DNA from: Avena insularis
Taxonomy: Eukaryota; Streptophyta; Magnoliopsida; Poales; Poaceae
DNA: 64,000 bases
Direction of reading: 5' to 3'
NCBI GenBank assembly: GCA_023614405.1
Contig: CM042689.1
Location: forward strand, 279,069,533 to 279,133,532
The notes beneath the pieces were generated by a model. It was given only the letters and a program-made list of their open reading frames with translations. It ran no database searches and was not told where the DNA came from. The translations under genes and the position numbers were made by a program. This document shows, in pieces, positions 47,641-59,638 of this stretch; the stretch's first letter is position 1; every line of letters begins with the position of its first letter.

Positions 47641-49027
47641 AATTGTCGGAGGAGTACTCTTCATGAGTGATCAAGACAATTTCTCCCGGCTTATTGTTGA
47701 TGGATTCTTTTTGATGAAAGGTTTCTTGTACGGTCCCTTGAGAGTCTTCTTCAACACAAGCTTTCCACCATGATATTCTCTCTTCTCATAGGGGCAACTA
47801 GCTACAAAGTGGTAGCGATCACCACAATTGAAGCAAGTTCTCAATCTTGTGGTATTCTATCTTTTCCCATTTGGATTGCTTCTCCGTTCCATTTCCATTT
47901 TGGCCTTGGCGGGGTTCTTCCAAAAGTTCTTTGCATAGAAAGCCATATATTGAACATGAGCAATCTTGACTTCATCGGGATGGTCCATGGAAAGCCCTTC
48001 ATCACTATCATCTTCATCCCCATGGTCCACAACTTTGGCCTTCAAAGCAACATTGACAACATTGCTCATACCAAGGGCACGAGCACGGGCATCTTTGGCA
48101 TTCTTGGCGGCAACCTTGAAAGCAGCCATCTCTTGCATAACTTCATTTGAGGTCATGAGATGGTAGTTGTGTCTTCCTTGTAGGCTCTTCAAGTCGGTGG
48201 GCTCAAAAGGCATGAGTGCACTCACATATTTCCTTTTTATCCATGCATCATCCACATGTGAGGCACCCACATTCCTAAAAGCAGTGGCGGTGGTCTTGAG
48301 CCTTCGGTACATATCTTCGTGATCTTCACCTTCTTTCATGTAGAAGCCTTCGGCTTCATTGCTTAGAGCATCATATCGATTCCTCCTCATACTCTCATTT
48401 CCAATAAACAACACAGTGAGAGCATCCCAAGCTTCCTTGGCAATGCTAAAGTGCTCAATGTGTGGATAATCCTTTGTCCCCAAACCTTGTTGAATCATAT
48501 GCAGAGCAGTGGCATTGAGTTGACTATTAACAATCTCTCTTCTTGTCAAGTTGTTTGGATCCCCAATAGAGTCCATGCTCGATGATGTTCCATAGTTCAA
48601 TGCAAGAGCTGCGCATATGAGTTCTCATTAGTGATTGCCATTGAGCAAAAGTAGCAGATTCTTCAAGCTTAGGTGGGTCACCTCTATTGTATACATGAGG
48701 GTGAGGGATTGGAGGGTCGGGAGAGTACCATGAGTCACGGTGCTCACCCTTCCCACCATTATTGTGTGTGGAGGAATTAACGTTGTCAAGTTTACCCCCC
48801 ACCACCATACCCTCCGGGGATACCGGTGTATTCTCTTTAGGTAAAATGGATGGTTGATCCTCTTGAGGAGATGGAGGTGATGAGCTTTCTTTGTCTTTAA
48901 GAAGTTGCTCGAGCATCTTCTTGACTTCGTTGACCAAGGAAGAGCTCAATCTTGTTTCCAAGTTTTTGAGATCTTCCATGGTCACCGGTGTCGACTCACT
49001 ACCACCATCCCCATCGTTGCTACCCAT
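47641..49027 (-). pseudogene. gag: SIRE-type gag
   Basis: ATG at 49027, only about 37 bases after the primer-binding site. The N-terminal part is charged and Pro/Ser-rich. A copia-type Gag domain follows (ESATFAQWQSLMRTHMRSS, RREIVNSQLNATALHMIQ, AKEAWDALTVLFIGNES, GFYMKEGEDHEDMYRRLK). A CCHC zinc knuckle (CFNCGDRYHFVASC) is near 47798-47840. One frameshift lies near 48540-48550 and a stop follows SNPNGKR at 47857; the knuckle is read past that stop. Confidence 0.85.
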
Positions 49028-49063
49028 ATTCTCTTAGGCGGTAAAGCCCGAATAAAGAGCAGA

Positions 49064-49076
49064 GGCTCTGATACCA
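49064..49076 (-). other. Primer-binding site of the SIRE-type element
   Basis: TGGTATCAGAGCC on minus, two bases from the LTR end; complementary to initiator methionine tRNA. Confidence 0.92.
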
Positions 49077-49078
49077 AT

Positions 49079-50485
49079 TGAAAGGATCATATGGGCACCT
49101 AGAGGGGGGGGGTGAATAGGTGCTACTTCAAATTTTCTTCTTTTTCAAATTAAGGTTTGACAATAAGGTAAATTCTCTAGATAATGAAACTATGGTGAAT
49201 TTACCTATATGACAATTATGCAAGAGCTACCACAACACAAAGTAGTAACGAGTAAGTAAGGTGCGGTAAAGCATAGAAGTAACCGAAAAGTGGACGCGGA
49301 GACACAAGGATTTGTTTCCCGTAGTTCCTTCCTTTTGAGGGGAAGTACGTCTATGTTTGGAGAGGGGGTGGTTTCAAACCACCAACTCCGCGAAAGGCCT
49401 CCCTTGTTCTCCGATAAATCTCACCCCAACGGGATCGATTCACCTTCCACTATATCGGCAACCTTCAAGGTGGAAGCCGGCGCCGTTACAAGTTTGGGGC
49501 ACACATCCACAACTTAATCGGAGGCTCCCAAATACAAGCAAGCTGTCAAACAATCAAGGACAAGCTTGTAAGAACCAAAACAAGAACTAGGGTTTCCAAG
49601 AAAACACTAGAGCAAAGGGGCCCTCAATGAAATGAGGGGGAAATGAAGATCTCTTTTGGTGAAGTAGTAGATCGGGGCCTCCTCCTTCGATTCCCCAAAG
49701 ATCAAGGACTTTGGGTGGTGGGATGAGGAGATCTTGAAGATTTGGGTGGCTCCAATGGACTCCAATGGTGGTCTTTGACTTTAATGAGCTGAGCAATTTG
49801 TCCCAAGGTAGGTGGAGGGGTATTTATACCCCTCCACGAAATATGGCCGTTGGAGCATTTAATGTACCGGTAGTACCGGTACTCAATGAGTACTGCTTGC
49901 AAGCGGTACTACCGGGTCGGTCATCGGACCAGTCTGCCGGAGGTGCCAGTTCTTCAGCATTCTTCAGTTTTGGTATGTATCGCCCTTGCATTATTAACAA
50001 GCGGTAGTACCGTCAGGGACGCGGGTATAGTCGGTCAGAGCAGGTACTACGGTTTGAGCGGTAGTACCGGTCCCAAGTACCGCTTGGTACTGACCAAAAC
50101 AGAGAGGGGTGAGTGCTAGTCAGTATGCTCCAGTACTGCCAAGCGGTACGACCGTGTCAAGCGGTAGTACCGCTTGTATCAAGCGGTACTACCGGTTGGA
50201 CCGGTAGTGCGCTTCGTGGTACCGGGTGGTACTGCCTAGCACACACCTTTATCAGCTTTGGACCGTGCCAACCGGTACTGGAACCGGTAGTACCGGTGTC
50301 AAGCGGTAGTACCGGTCGAAGTTCCGGTACTACTGGTTGGCACAGAGGTTTTTTGAAAGGGGAATTGATATGCCAATATTTGTGCCACCTTTTATCAAAC
50401 CTGTGATAAACTTAGCACACAGTTAAACCGATAAGTGTGTTGTTATCAAACATCAAAATCAGAGGGATAGGAAAATGCTCTTTCA
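49079..50485 (-). repeat. 5' LTR of the SIRE-type element
   Basis: TG..CA ends, matching 38382-39756. The TATAAATA box (minus) is at 49821-49828. Palindrome-rich U3 lies at about 49864-50345. A short stretch at about 49917-50045 is diverged or rearranged relative to the other LTR. Confidence 0.92.
49864..50345. repeat. GGTAGTACC palindrome array in the LTR promoter
   Basis: More than ten copies of two related palindromes, ACCGGTAGTACCGGT and AAGCGGTAGTACCGCTT, with variants, occupy the region upstream of the TATA box. The other LTR has the equivalent array at 39170-39615. Confidence 0.9.
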
Positions 50486-53091
50486 CACGTCCTAGGTAAC
50501 CATTCTATTAGAAGAACTTGTTTTGTTTATTCAACTACCACATAACAAAATTATATGTAGTGGTTGCTACATTAATCCGTCTAGACTAAATATCGCTTAA
50601 TTAAAGATCAGATCTTGTCATAGTCAACTCTTGGAACATTATCGTGAACTCTTTCCCGACATGTCGATAATTTCATAGATGTGAAACATCCATGTCTATT
50701 TCTTTATAGATCCAAATACGAATGTAAGGTCTTGCACCTTTTTAGAGGGTCTTTCAAGTTCAAATCTTGATCTCTCGTATATGGAACTATCATGGATTTT
50801 ATGGCTTCAAACCATTTGACAGAGTCAGGGCCCATCATTGCTTCTTTGCATGTAGTTGGATCATTATTGTCAAATAATGACTTAACTCTCAAATCTTGGT
50901 ATTTGATTGTTTACCCGACCTACTTGGTTCAATAGGAACTAAGACCTCCGTGACCACAACCTTTGAGGCACGTGAGCCATGAGCATTGTTGCTGCCTCTA
51001 GAACACTTTTCGGTGCTGCGCAACTTTGCACATATAGCTAAGGTTCTTTTAACCTTATCAAAGTTCTATTGTACTCCCACTTAACTTTTCACGGAAAATT
51101 CCTTTCTCAAAGAAACTTAACGTTCTAAGCGACAAACATTTTTTTCTTTGGTGTCATGGAGGAATACTCAACGATTATTCAAAATAACATACAAAGTTAT
51201 GTTCATCCAATTTTGGTTGCAAACATCTTTCTTATGCATAGCATACCAATGTTTAAGAAAGGAAAACTTGGGTTTTATCCCAAACCATAACTTTATATGG
51301 TGTCATTTCAACGGATCATGACAGAGCTCTTTTCAGTGAAAAAGCGGTAGTCTCTAAATCTTTTAATCTTTAAAATATAATGGCAGTTTTATGAATTACA
51401 CCTTTGATCTTACCATGTCAAACAAGGTTTCATTGCATATCTCGATTATTCCATACTCATATGGTGTTTCGGGAAACGCAAATCCATGGAACGATTCCTC
51501 AAATCTTAGGTGTTATGCTAAACTTGTAACTCAAATATCTCCCTTTATGATCCTATCATAAATTCTTTTATTTTCTTGTTACATTGATTTTGCACTTCAT
51601 CTTGAAAGTCTTCAAACTTTTCAAATGTTTCACACTTCATCCTCATTAAGTAAATATTCATATATTCACTCAAATTTTCGGAGAAAGCATATGAAGTTGA
51701 AATCCATCGCTCTTGACTACACATAATGGGCTTTATACATCTATATGTACAATTTCCAATAAGCTAGTCATTCGTTCACTTTTGACCTATGAATGGAGTT
51801 TTAATTATCCCTAGGAAAGTTTCGCAAGCGTCATTTGATCAAAAATCAAAAGACTCCAAAATTCCATCCACATGGAGTTTCTTCAAGCTTTCTTTCCAAT
51901 ATAATTTAAACGGCGATGTCACTTCCTAAGTGATCTTTCAATCAATTTTCTTTCGACATTTTAGCACTAGTTTTATGGATGTGATTTCTCCAACGAGATC
52001 TGTAAATCATCCATCGTTTATGGATTACGGCAATTATTTGAACAACCCTTTTGTTCTCATAATTCCTGATCGAAATAACAATTATTAAAAACAAATCTTG
52101 AAGGTAAGTTTTGATTTCAACGAGCAACACAACAACCCTTTATTTGTTCTCGATGAGCATCATCAAATATTCTTTTTCTAGTTACTTTAGGCCATTGTAG
52201 TTCATGAATTGTGTTGTTTCGTATGACGATTCACATCAACAAATTCAGTATCCAATACTCAAGAACTACATTGTTTAACAAGCAAAGAATACAGCCATAA
52301 CATGTATATCCTCTATATACCTAAGCTGAACAATTCTAGTCTTTTCTCTTCTGCCAAATATTTCTTAGATTTATCTTTTAGTATTTTTTTATCCTTTCAA
52401 AAGAATCTATCAACATCAATAGTGGCACCATACTTATGAAACATAGTCCAAAACATGTACTCCGATCTCCATCTTCAAGCACGAACATGATCTCCATCAT
52501 CACCGGTATGGCGTCAAGGTCAATGGCGTCGCTTCATGGTTGTCGTCCACCAGCATGAACTATTACAACTACTTTGAATAGACACGCGGGCCTTAACGGA
52601 ATTGAAAAGACAACCATATGGCTCCTGCCGGTTGCCGACTTACAATAAGGAACATTGCATAAATCATATATAATCACAATCATGGCCATATCATATCACA
52701 GCACACCCCTGCAAAACAAAGTTAGACGCCTCTAATTTTCTTTGCATGTTTTACTTGGTTTGGGGCTTTCAAAAAGTGTCGTTCTAACTTACGAACAAGA
52801 ACCACAACATTGATACTAGTATTGTCAATCACCCGTTGTAAATTGAATCTTCACTATGTTGGGAGAAACAGGCACCTGCAAAGCCACTTATGCAATACAA
52901 GTTGCATGTCAAGCGTGGAGCAAGTCTCATGAACGATGTCATGTAAGGTTAGCCCGGGCCGCTTCATCTCACCATCCCGCAAGATGCAAAGTACAAAAGA
53001 AGCAATCGACAACCAAAGCATCAACGCCCACAATGACCATTGTGTTCTACTCGTGCAACAGATCTACATATAGACACGGCTCTGATACCAC
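50486..53091 (-). mobile_element. Internal domain, copy 2, right part
   Basis: This continues copy 1 from 30968 onward. It lacks the solo LTR and has a 1.2-kb deletion at about 52459, corresponding to about 33440-34657 of copy 1. The primer-binding site GTGGTATCAGAGCC (minus) is at 53078-53091. A degenerate copia RT piece at 50704-50892 matches the one at 31196-31384. Confidence 0.85.
50704..50892 (-). pseudogene. Copia reverse transcriptase fragment, internal copy 2
   Basis: 62 codons with CKEAMMGPDSVKWFEAIKS, differing from the copy at 31196-31384 at only a couple of residues and ending at the same point. The loss of coding capacity is therefore shared by both internal domains. Confidence 0.8.
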
Positions 53092-54991
53092 TGTAGGGGT
53101 TTGTAGCATGGAAAACAAAAAAATTCTACCGCATGAACACACAATCAAGATCTAATCTATGATCAAGCCAAGATTTATCTACTAGATCGGTGCAACAAGT
53201 TGATAGAGTACTAACCCTCGAATATCCAAAGCAGTTAACGTGAGAAGATTCTCGTGGGTGATGTAGTCGTTCACTTGCCGATCTCAAGATCGCGTAGACG
53301 ATCCTTCCGGCGCCGCGTTCCGGCAGCGCTCCCGCAGTCGGTCACATGTACAGTACTCGATGAAGACCTTCCTATCCCTTGTTCTAGCAGGAAGCGGAGG
53401 TTGTAGCTCTCTCCTCGCGATTCCGGCAGCATGACGGCGTGGTGTCGAAAGTAGAGGGGAGATCCCGTAGGGCTTCCCCTAAGCTAGATCGAGTATGGTG
53501 GAGTAGAGGGAGCCCCGGCGATCTAGGGTTTAGAGGGCCGAGGTTTAGAGGTAGCTAGCAACTGAAGTTTTAGCTAGTCGGTAGCGGTTTAGAGGAGATC
53601 TAGATTGGTCGCAACTAGAGAGGGGGCGGCGGCCAACCTAGGGTTTCTTGGGCGCCTAGGGCAAGGGGGATACCTTGGGGTGCGCCCCTACCCCTCCTTA
53701 TAAAGGTGGGGGGCGTCCAAGGGTGTTCCCAACCCAGGTGGAAACCCTCCCTAACTCAAAAACCCTCCCTAACTCGGAAACCATGTTGGGATTTGACTTT
53801 TTCAAACTGCCTTTTTGACTTTCAAATTATAGTTCGATTTCTCTCTTCCAAGTGTCCAGCCAAGTGACCTAGGACATAATGCAACCATTACACTTTGTCA
53901 TGACACATCCATGTACCCTTCCCCTTCGGGATCGGTGAACCTTCTGGACCCTTCTCGAACATTCCGGTGAAAACACCAGAATCATTCCCGAACTCTGAAA
54001 TTGGACTTTCCTTATATGAATCTTATTCTCCAGACCATTCCGGATCTCCTCGTGATATCCTGGATCCCATCCGAGACTCCGAACAACATTCAGTCTCTTT
54101 ACTCACATTCCATATCTACTAAACAACATCGAATCCTTAAGTGTGTCTCCCTACGGTTCGTGAATTATGCAGACATGATCAAGACTCTTCTTCGATCAAT
54201 AACCAATAGAGAAATCTGGAAATTCATATGGCTCCCACATATTTCTGAGATTACTTCCCGATCGAATGAACCATTTACATACGATACCAATTTCCCTTTG
54301 TCTCACGATACTTTACTTATCCGAGGTTTGATCGTCGGTATCTCTGCATACCTAGTTCAACCTTGTTACCAATAAGTACTCTTTTCTCGTTCTCGTGATA
54401 TGTGATCCCTTGTGAGCCAGTCACATGCTTGCAAGCTAATTGGATGACATTCCACCGAGAGGGCCCAGAGTATATCTATCCGTCATATGGATGGACAAAT
54501 CCCAATCTTGATCCATGTGCCTCAACACATACTTTCCAAACACTCAATGCCACATTTATAGCCACCCAGTTACGGTGTGGTGTTTGATGTCATCAAAGCA
54601 TCCTTACGGTGATGGTGATTATCATGATCTCATGGTCGAAGGAATTAGGTTACTATGTATCAGAAAGCTTATAGCAAGTGAACTATATTAAATGACTTGA
54701 TCTTTATGCTACGCTTAACTATAGGAGTATGTCCATCACATCATTCTCCTAATGATATGACCCTGTTGTTAATAACATATCTATGTTCATGATCAGGAAA
54801 CCATGATCATATATTAACCAACAAGCTAGTTTAACAAGAGGCTTTACTAGGGACTTTTTTATGTTTACAAATCACACAAGTATTAATGTTTCCAGTTAAT
54901 AAAATTATAGCATGGTATGTAAACATTTATCATAAGCATGAAGATATGATAATAACCACTTTATTATTGCCTCTTGGGCATATCTCCATAA
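53092..54991 (-). repeat. LTR3 of the copia composite
   Basis: Starts TGTAGGGGTTTG on plus. Its other end reads ATCTCCATAA where LTR1 and LTR2 have ATCTCCAACA, so the terminal CA has been lost by substitution. ATAAG at 54992-54996 then matches the left target GTAAG with one change. Confidence 0.88.
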
Positions 54992-55973
54992 ATAAGCAAT
55001 CGGGTTTCTGCTAAAGCTTCGAGGTCATCAATAGTAGCTGAAAGTCTAAGTTTTTCTTTTTGAGAATACCAGCAGTGTGACGCGCCTAACCCCCGAGATC
55101 TTTTCGTGTCAAACGCACTATATTATTCCATCTCTGGATTGGGGTAGAACCAGCAACCGGACTTTCCCAAACTTCTTTCACCATATCATGTAAAATCTAT
55201 TCCGCCTGATAGGCGATCTAGTATAGTTTGTGAAAATTCTCGTCTACCCGTTTCGGAGATAGCCACAAAATCCAAATTGTGTTCCCTAGAACATAGTGCA
55301 ATGTGTAAATGTTTAGCCAAGTCTCGAAGACCTTTTCTATTAAAAACATGCCATTCATTGGGAAACAATAATAGATTTAGGCGCAAGTTCTCGTTTACAA
55401 GATTTGTTACATTTTTTCCAGAAGATGATTTACGACCAGAAGCAGTTAGCTCATAAATTGAGCTTAATCTATCTTCATCCAAACCAACTTCAAGAACTTC
55501 ACCTACTAGATGAGATAGGATCTGACCATCTATTGAGATGTATGTATCCTCATCATCAGAGTAGGTAGAAATATAAGAGGCCGAGGCTTTTGGAACAACC
55601 GTTAACCGGTAAAATTCCATCCGCTTCAAGACCTTAGCAGAAATAGAAACATCACTTACGTTCTTACCTAAACTAATTCCAATAGAATTAAGCTTATAAT
55701 TAATGCAAGTCGATGAAAAAGGAATAAAAGACTTGGATGAAGAGGGATTACCAGCCGTGTCGAGGTTCTTCTCTGCCTTCCTGCGCATGGCCTTCTCTAA
55801 AGAATCCATGTTAGTAGCCAAAGAACCATCGGTGCTCACCGGATGCCTTGCACTCCTGCGCAGCACCGGCATCTCAGAGACCTTGAGAACCTGCAAATGC
55901 TGATCATCCTCCACAGCTGCATCCGTCAACGAACCCAGTTCGACCAGCGCCTCCTGTGTCGAAATATGCCCAC
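54992..55973 (-). mobile_element. LINE, 5' part, continuing from 25013-27895
   Basis: On minus the protein reads from an N-terminal region into the start of an endonuclease domain, then jumps to HDMVKEVWESPVAG and on to ALAETRLL at the break. Most of the endonuclease domain is missing near 55186. The plus-strand copia element at 55974 interrupts the LINE on this side, so its true 5' end is outside the window. Confidence 0.75.
55186..55973 (-). pseudogene. LINE N-terminal protein segment joined to a truncated endonuclease
   Basis: The open frame runs through the copia boundary, so its start is artificial. LINE sequence begins at HISTQEALVELG. The segment carries a charged, low-complexity part and ends with NLDFVAISETGRREFSQTILDRLSGGIDF, which is the first strand and helix of an APE-type LINE endonuclease as known in grass L1 elements; I quote it only as evidence that the rest is gone. 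A stop follows, and the reading resumes in the post-endonuclease region at about 55185. The missing piece includes the catalytic residues. Confidence 0.65.
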
Positions 55974-57302
55974 TGTTGGAATTATGCCCTAGAGGCAATA
56001 ATAAAGATGTTATTGTTATAATTCTTGTTCATGATAAAGTTTATATTCCATTCTAGAATTGTATTAAGCGGAAACTTTGATACTTGTGTGGTTTATGAAC
56101 AACACCGTGTCCCTAGTATGCCTCTATGGACTAGCCCATTGATTAATGATGGTTAAGGTTTCCTAACCATAGACATGAGTTGTCGATTAATAATGAGATC
56201 ATGTCATTAGGAGAATGATATGATGGAAAGACCCAAATCAAGCAGAGCAATTAGATCGTGTCATCGTGTTCATCTTTGCGAAGATTTTTCCTATGTCAAA
56301 TATTGTATTCCTTAGACCATGAGATAATGCAACTCCCTGGTATCGGAAGAAAGCTTTGAGGTCATCAAATGTCATCCTATGTGAGGATGATCATAAAGGT
56401 GTCTCTTAGGTGATCGGAAAGTACTTGTTGGGTTGTATGTATCGAGAAGGGATTTGTCCCTCCCGAGTCAGAGAGATATACTTCGAGCCAACTTGGTAAT
56501 CGATATCAACACCGCTTGCAAGAACATGGTTAAGGAGTTAATCACAAAGTGATATCGTATTATATAACGAGTAAAGTACTTGCTGTGAACGAGATTGAAC
56601 TAGGTATGCCGATACCAACGATCGAATCTCGGGCAAGTAAAATATCGCGTGACGAAGGGAATATATATGGGATTAATTGAATCCTGGCATCGTGGTTCAT
56701 CCGATATGATCATTGATAAATATGTGGGAGTCAATATGGGTTTCCAGATCCCGCTGTTGATTATTGATAGAAGATCATGTCTGCATATTCTCGAACCCGT
56801 AGGGTCACACACTTAACGTGCCTCGACGCTAGGATAGAATGGATAATTGGTTTATGAGTTTTTTTTCGGAGTCTCGAATGAGATCTAGGACATCACGAGA
56901 GGTTGAATGGTCCGGAGAATAAGTTTCATATAAAGGAAAGCAGTTTTTGGATTTCGGAATCATTTCGGAGTATTCGGTATTGTACCAGAAGGTTCTAGAA
57001 GATTCCGGAGTGGGACCACCGTGGACCCACTTGTCGGAGGGGTGCGTGGGCCTACGAGGAGTGCCCTGGCCACTTTGGGCCACGGGCACAAGGCTCCATA
57101 GTCCCAGCCGGCCAGACCCTAGGGGAAACCCTAGGGAAACCTTCTAGAAGGGGGGGGGAAGACTTGCCCCCCACTCCACCCTTGGGGCCGCCGCCCTAGG
57201 GCTTGGAGGAGGGGCCAAGGGGGCCGGCCAGCTCCCTATATAAGGTGGGCAGGGGGCGCACCCTCCACTCACCCCCAAAACCCTAGCCGCCAGCTGCTAC
57301 CC

Positions 57303-57346
<44 letters not shown>

Positions 57347-57716
57347 GACTGCGTGTAGGCGAAGCCCTGCTGCAGAAATTCTCCACCATAAGCACCACGC
57401 CGTCGTGCTGCAGATCCAATCTATCTCTCCACCCCACTTGCTAGACCAAGGAAGGAGGAGACATCGCGGCACCGTACGTGTGCATCTCTTGGAGGCGCCG
57501 TCACTTACGGCGTAGGATCGGATCGGATTGCGAGGAGGAGACGGCTAGTATGACTACATCAACCACGTTATGTTGAACGTTTCCGCTGTGCGATTTCTTC
57601 AAGGGTATGAAGATCTCATCTATCCCTCTCGTTGATTGCATCTCCTAGATTAGATCTTGGCTTTCCCGTTCGCATCCGTAGAATTTTTTTGATTTACTAT
57701 GTTGCGAAACCCTTCA
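55974..57716 (+). repeat. 5' LTR of a plus-strand BARE/WIS/Angela-type copia element
   Basis: Starts TGTTGGAATTATGCCCTAG, the recognised start of this group, and ends CCCTTCA. TATATAAG box at about 57237-57244. A long (TC)n tract at about 57308-57344 lies downstream of the TATA box. The preceding bases CCCAC (55969-55973) would be the target duplication; the partner is outside the window. Confidence 0.9.
57305..57346. repeat. (TC)n microsatellite in the LTR leader
   Basis: An almost pure CT run of about 40 bases in the transcribed leader of the LTR. The related solo LTR has only a short version at about 63393-63405. Confidence 0.9.
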
Positions 57717-57731
57717 GTGGTATTAGAGCTA
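57717..57731 (+). other. Primer-binding site, mutated
   Basis: GTGGTATTAGAGC against the usual GTGGTATCAGAGC: one C to T change. It directly follows the LTR. Confidence 0.85.
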
Positions 57732-58936
57732 GATCTATGCGTAGATGTGTTTCACGAGTAGAACGCAACATGCTTGTTTCGGGCGTTGATGTTTTCTGTT
57801 GCAAGCCTCTTGTTGTGTAATTCTTATGGAACGGCATAGTGAGATCGAAGCGGTCTAGGCCAACTTTACGCGACCTCGTTCGCGAGACCGGCTCCGCACT
57901 TGACGTGTGGCTTGTTCCACACATGAGGCTGGTGGATGCCTGTTTCTTTCACTATAGTAGTCATGGGATTTACACCGGATGTTAGCAACCATAATATCAC
58001 CGTTGTGGCTTTCCGTAGGTAAGAATCGTTTTTAGCTTGTTAATCCCATAAGCCACGTAAAACATGCAGCAACAAAGTAGAGGCGTCTAACTTGTTTTTG
58101 CAGGGAGTATTTTGTGATATGGTATGGCCCAAGATATGATGTGTATGTTGTATGCAATGATCATGTTTTGTAATATTTCACGACTTGCATGTCGATGAGT
58201 ACACAACCGGCAGGAGCCATATGGTTGTCTTTATAATTGTGTATGACCTGTGTGTCAACTTCTTATACGCCATGTAATAGCTTTACTTTATCGCTAAGTA
58301 GTTAGCAATAGCTGTAGTTGCTATTCGTGGTGGAGGAAATCATGGTGGAGTGATGGAGATCATGCTGGCGCGCACAATATGGAGATCATTGCGCGGAGAT
58401 TGGCTATACCATGTCACATAAAATTATATGCATGTGATGTTTATCCTTTTATGTATCTTATTATGCTTAGATCGCGACGGTAGCATTATAAGATGATTCC
58501 TCACTTAAAGATCAAGATAAAATTGTGTTCTCCCCATGTATGCACCGTTGCGAAAGTTCGTCATGTTCAAGCATCTCGTGATGATCGGGTGCTATAAACT
58601 CTACGTTCACATACAACGGGTGCAAGCCAGTTTTGTACACGCGGAGATACTTGGGTTTGACTTGACGAGCCTAGCATGTACAGACATGGCCTCGGAACAC
58701 ACGAACCGAAAGGTTAAACATGAGTCATATGAATGATATGATCGACACTTTGTTGTCCACCATTGAAACCACATCTCTTCTCATGAAGATCGGATTAGGT
58801 GTGGTGAATTTGGATCGTGTTCACTAAACAACTTGAGGGATGTTGAATTTAGTGGGAGTTCATCTAGTAATTTGATTAAGTTGAACTAGTTATCATGAAC
58901 ATAGTCTAAATTGTACTTGAAAATTTTGTAGATCAA

Positions 58937-59638
58937 ATGGCTAAGTCCAACTTCAACTTCAACGTTTTTGCTGAGAAACAAAAGCTTAAGAATAATGGGT
59001 CTAACTTAACCAACTGGTTCCGCAATCTGAGAATCATTCTCGCTGGCGGACAAAAGGACTATGTCCTAAGCGCTAGGTGACGCCCCTGCTATTGATGCGC
59101 CGGCTGATGAAAAAGTTTTTTATCAGTCGTGCAAAGATGATTATGGAGTGATTAAGAGTACCATGTTGTTTGCTATGGAATTGGACCTTTAAAATCGTTT
59201 TGAGGAGTTCGCCGGGCCCTTTTAGATACTTGAGGAACTGAAAATCATGTTTCAGACTCAAGCCCGTTCTGAGAGATATGAGATCTCTGAGAAGTTCTTT
59301 AACTGCAAAATGGAGGAAGGGAGTTCCGTTAGTGAGCACGCCATTAAGATGTCGGGATACACTCAACGTCTTGAGCAACTGGACTATAATATTCTAGAAG
59401 AGCTCAAGATTGACAGAGTTCTGCAATCACTCCCTCCTAGCTACAAAGGTTTTGTAGTTACTCACAATCAAATTGGTTCCACTGATACAATCACTGATCT
59501 CTTTGCTAAGATGAAAGCTGCGGAGGTGGACATCAAGAAAGATAATCATGTGTTGATGGTCAACAAGACCCCTAGATTTAAGAAAGGTAAGGGTGCAAAG
59601 AAATCCTTCAAGAAAGGCAGCAAGCGTGCTGCCCTCTG
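58937..59638 (+). pseudogene. gag: Copia gag, plus-strand element
   Basis: ATG at 58937 opens MAKSNFNFNVFAEKQKL, then the Gag domain (NWFRNLRIIL, TQARSERYEISEKFFNCKM, EGSSVSEHAIKMSGYTQRLEQL, ILEELKIDRVLQSLPPSYKGF) and a Lys-rich end. The frame shifts by one near 59075 and has a stop near 59190 and at 59636-59638. The following zinc knuckle (CFYCKDKGHRS, near 59675) lacks its last Cys. The leader from the LTR end to the ATG is about 1.2 kb. Confidence 0.85.

Larger units (their letters stand above)
38382..50485 (-). mobile_element. Complete SIRE/Maximus-type Ty1/copia element with extra ORF after pol
   Basis: The element is 12,104 bp with LTRs of 1,375 and 1,407 bp, TG..CA ends, primer-binding site TGGTATCAGAGCC and a polypurine tract. 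The target duplication is CACAT (38377-38381) against CACGT (50486-50490). Internal copy 1 preserves the empty site with CACGT, so the left copy changed G to A. The order on minus is gag, a coiled-coil linker region, protease, integrase, reverse transcriptase, RNase H, then an additional ORF before the 3' LTR. That extra ORF and the long gag region indicate the SIRE lineage. Confidence 0.92.
27896..54991 (-). mobile_element. Copia composite: LTR-internal-LTR-internal-LTR (BARE/WIS/Angela-like group)
   Basis: Three LTRs of about 1.9 kb (27896-29790, 35286-37188, 53092-54991) alternate with two copies of one internal domain. The middle LTR is bordered directly by a primer-binding site on one side and a polypurine tract on the other, so it is shared. 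Only the outer ends have a target duplication (GTAAG/ATAAG). The whole inserted once in the LINE and later became a tandem, or inserted as a tandem. The minus strand is the sense strand. The internal domains lack intact genes. Confidence 0.85.
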
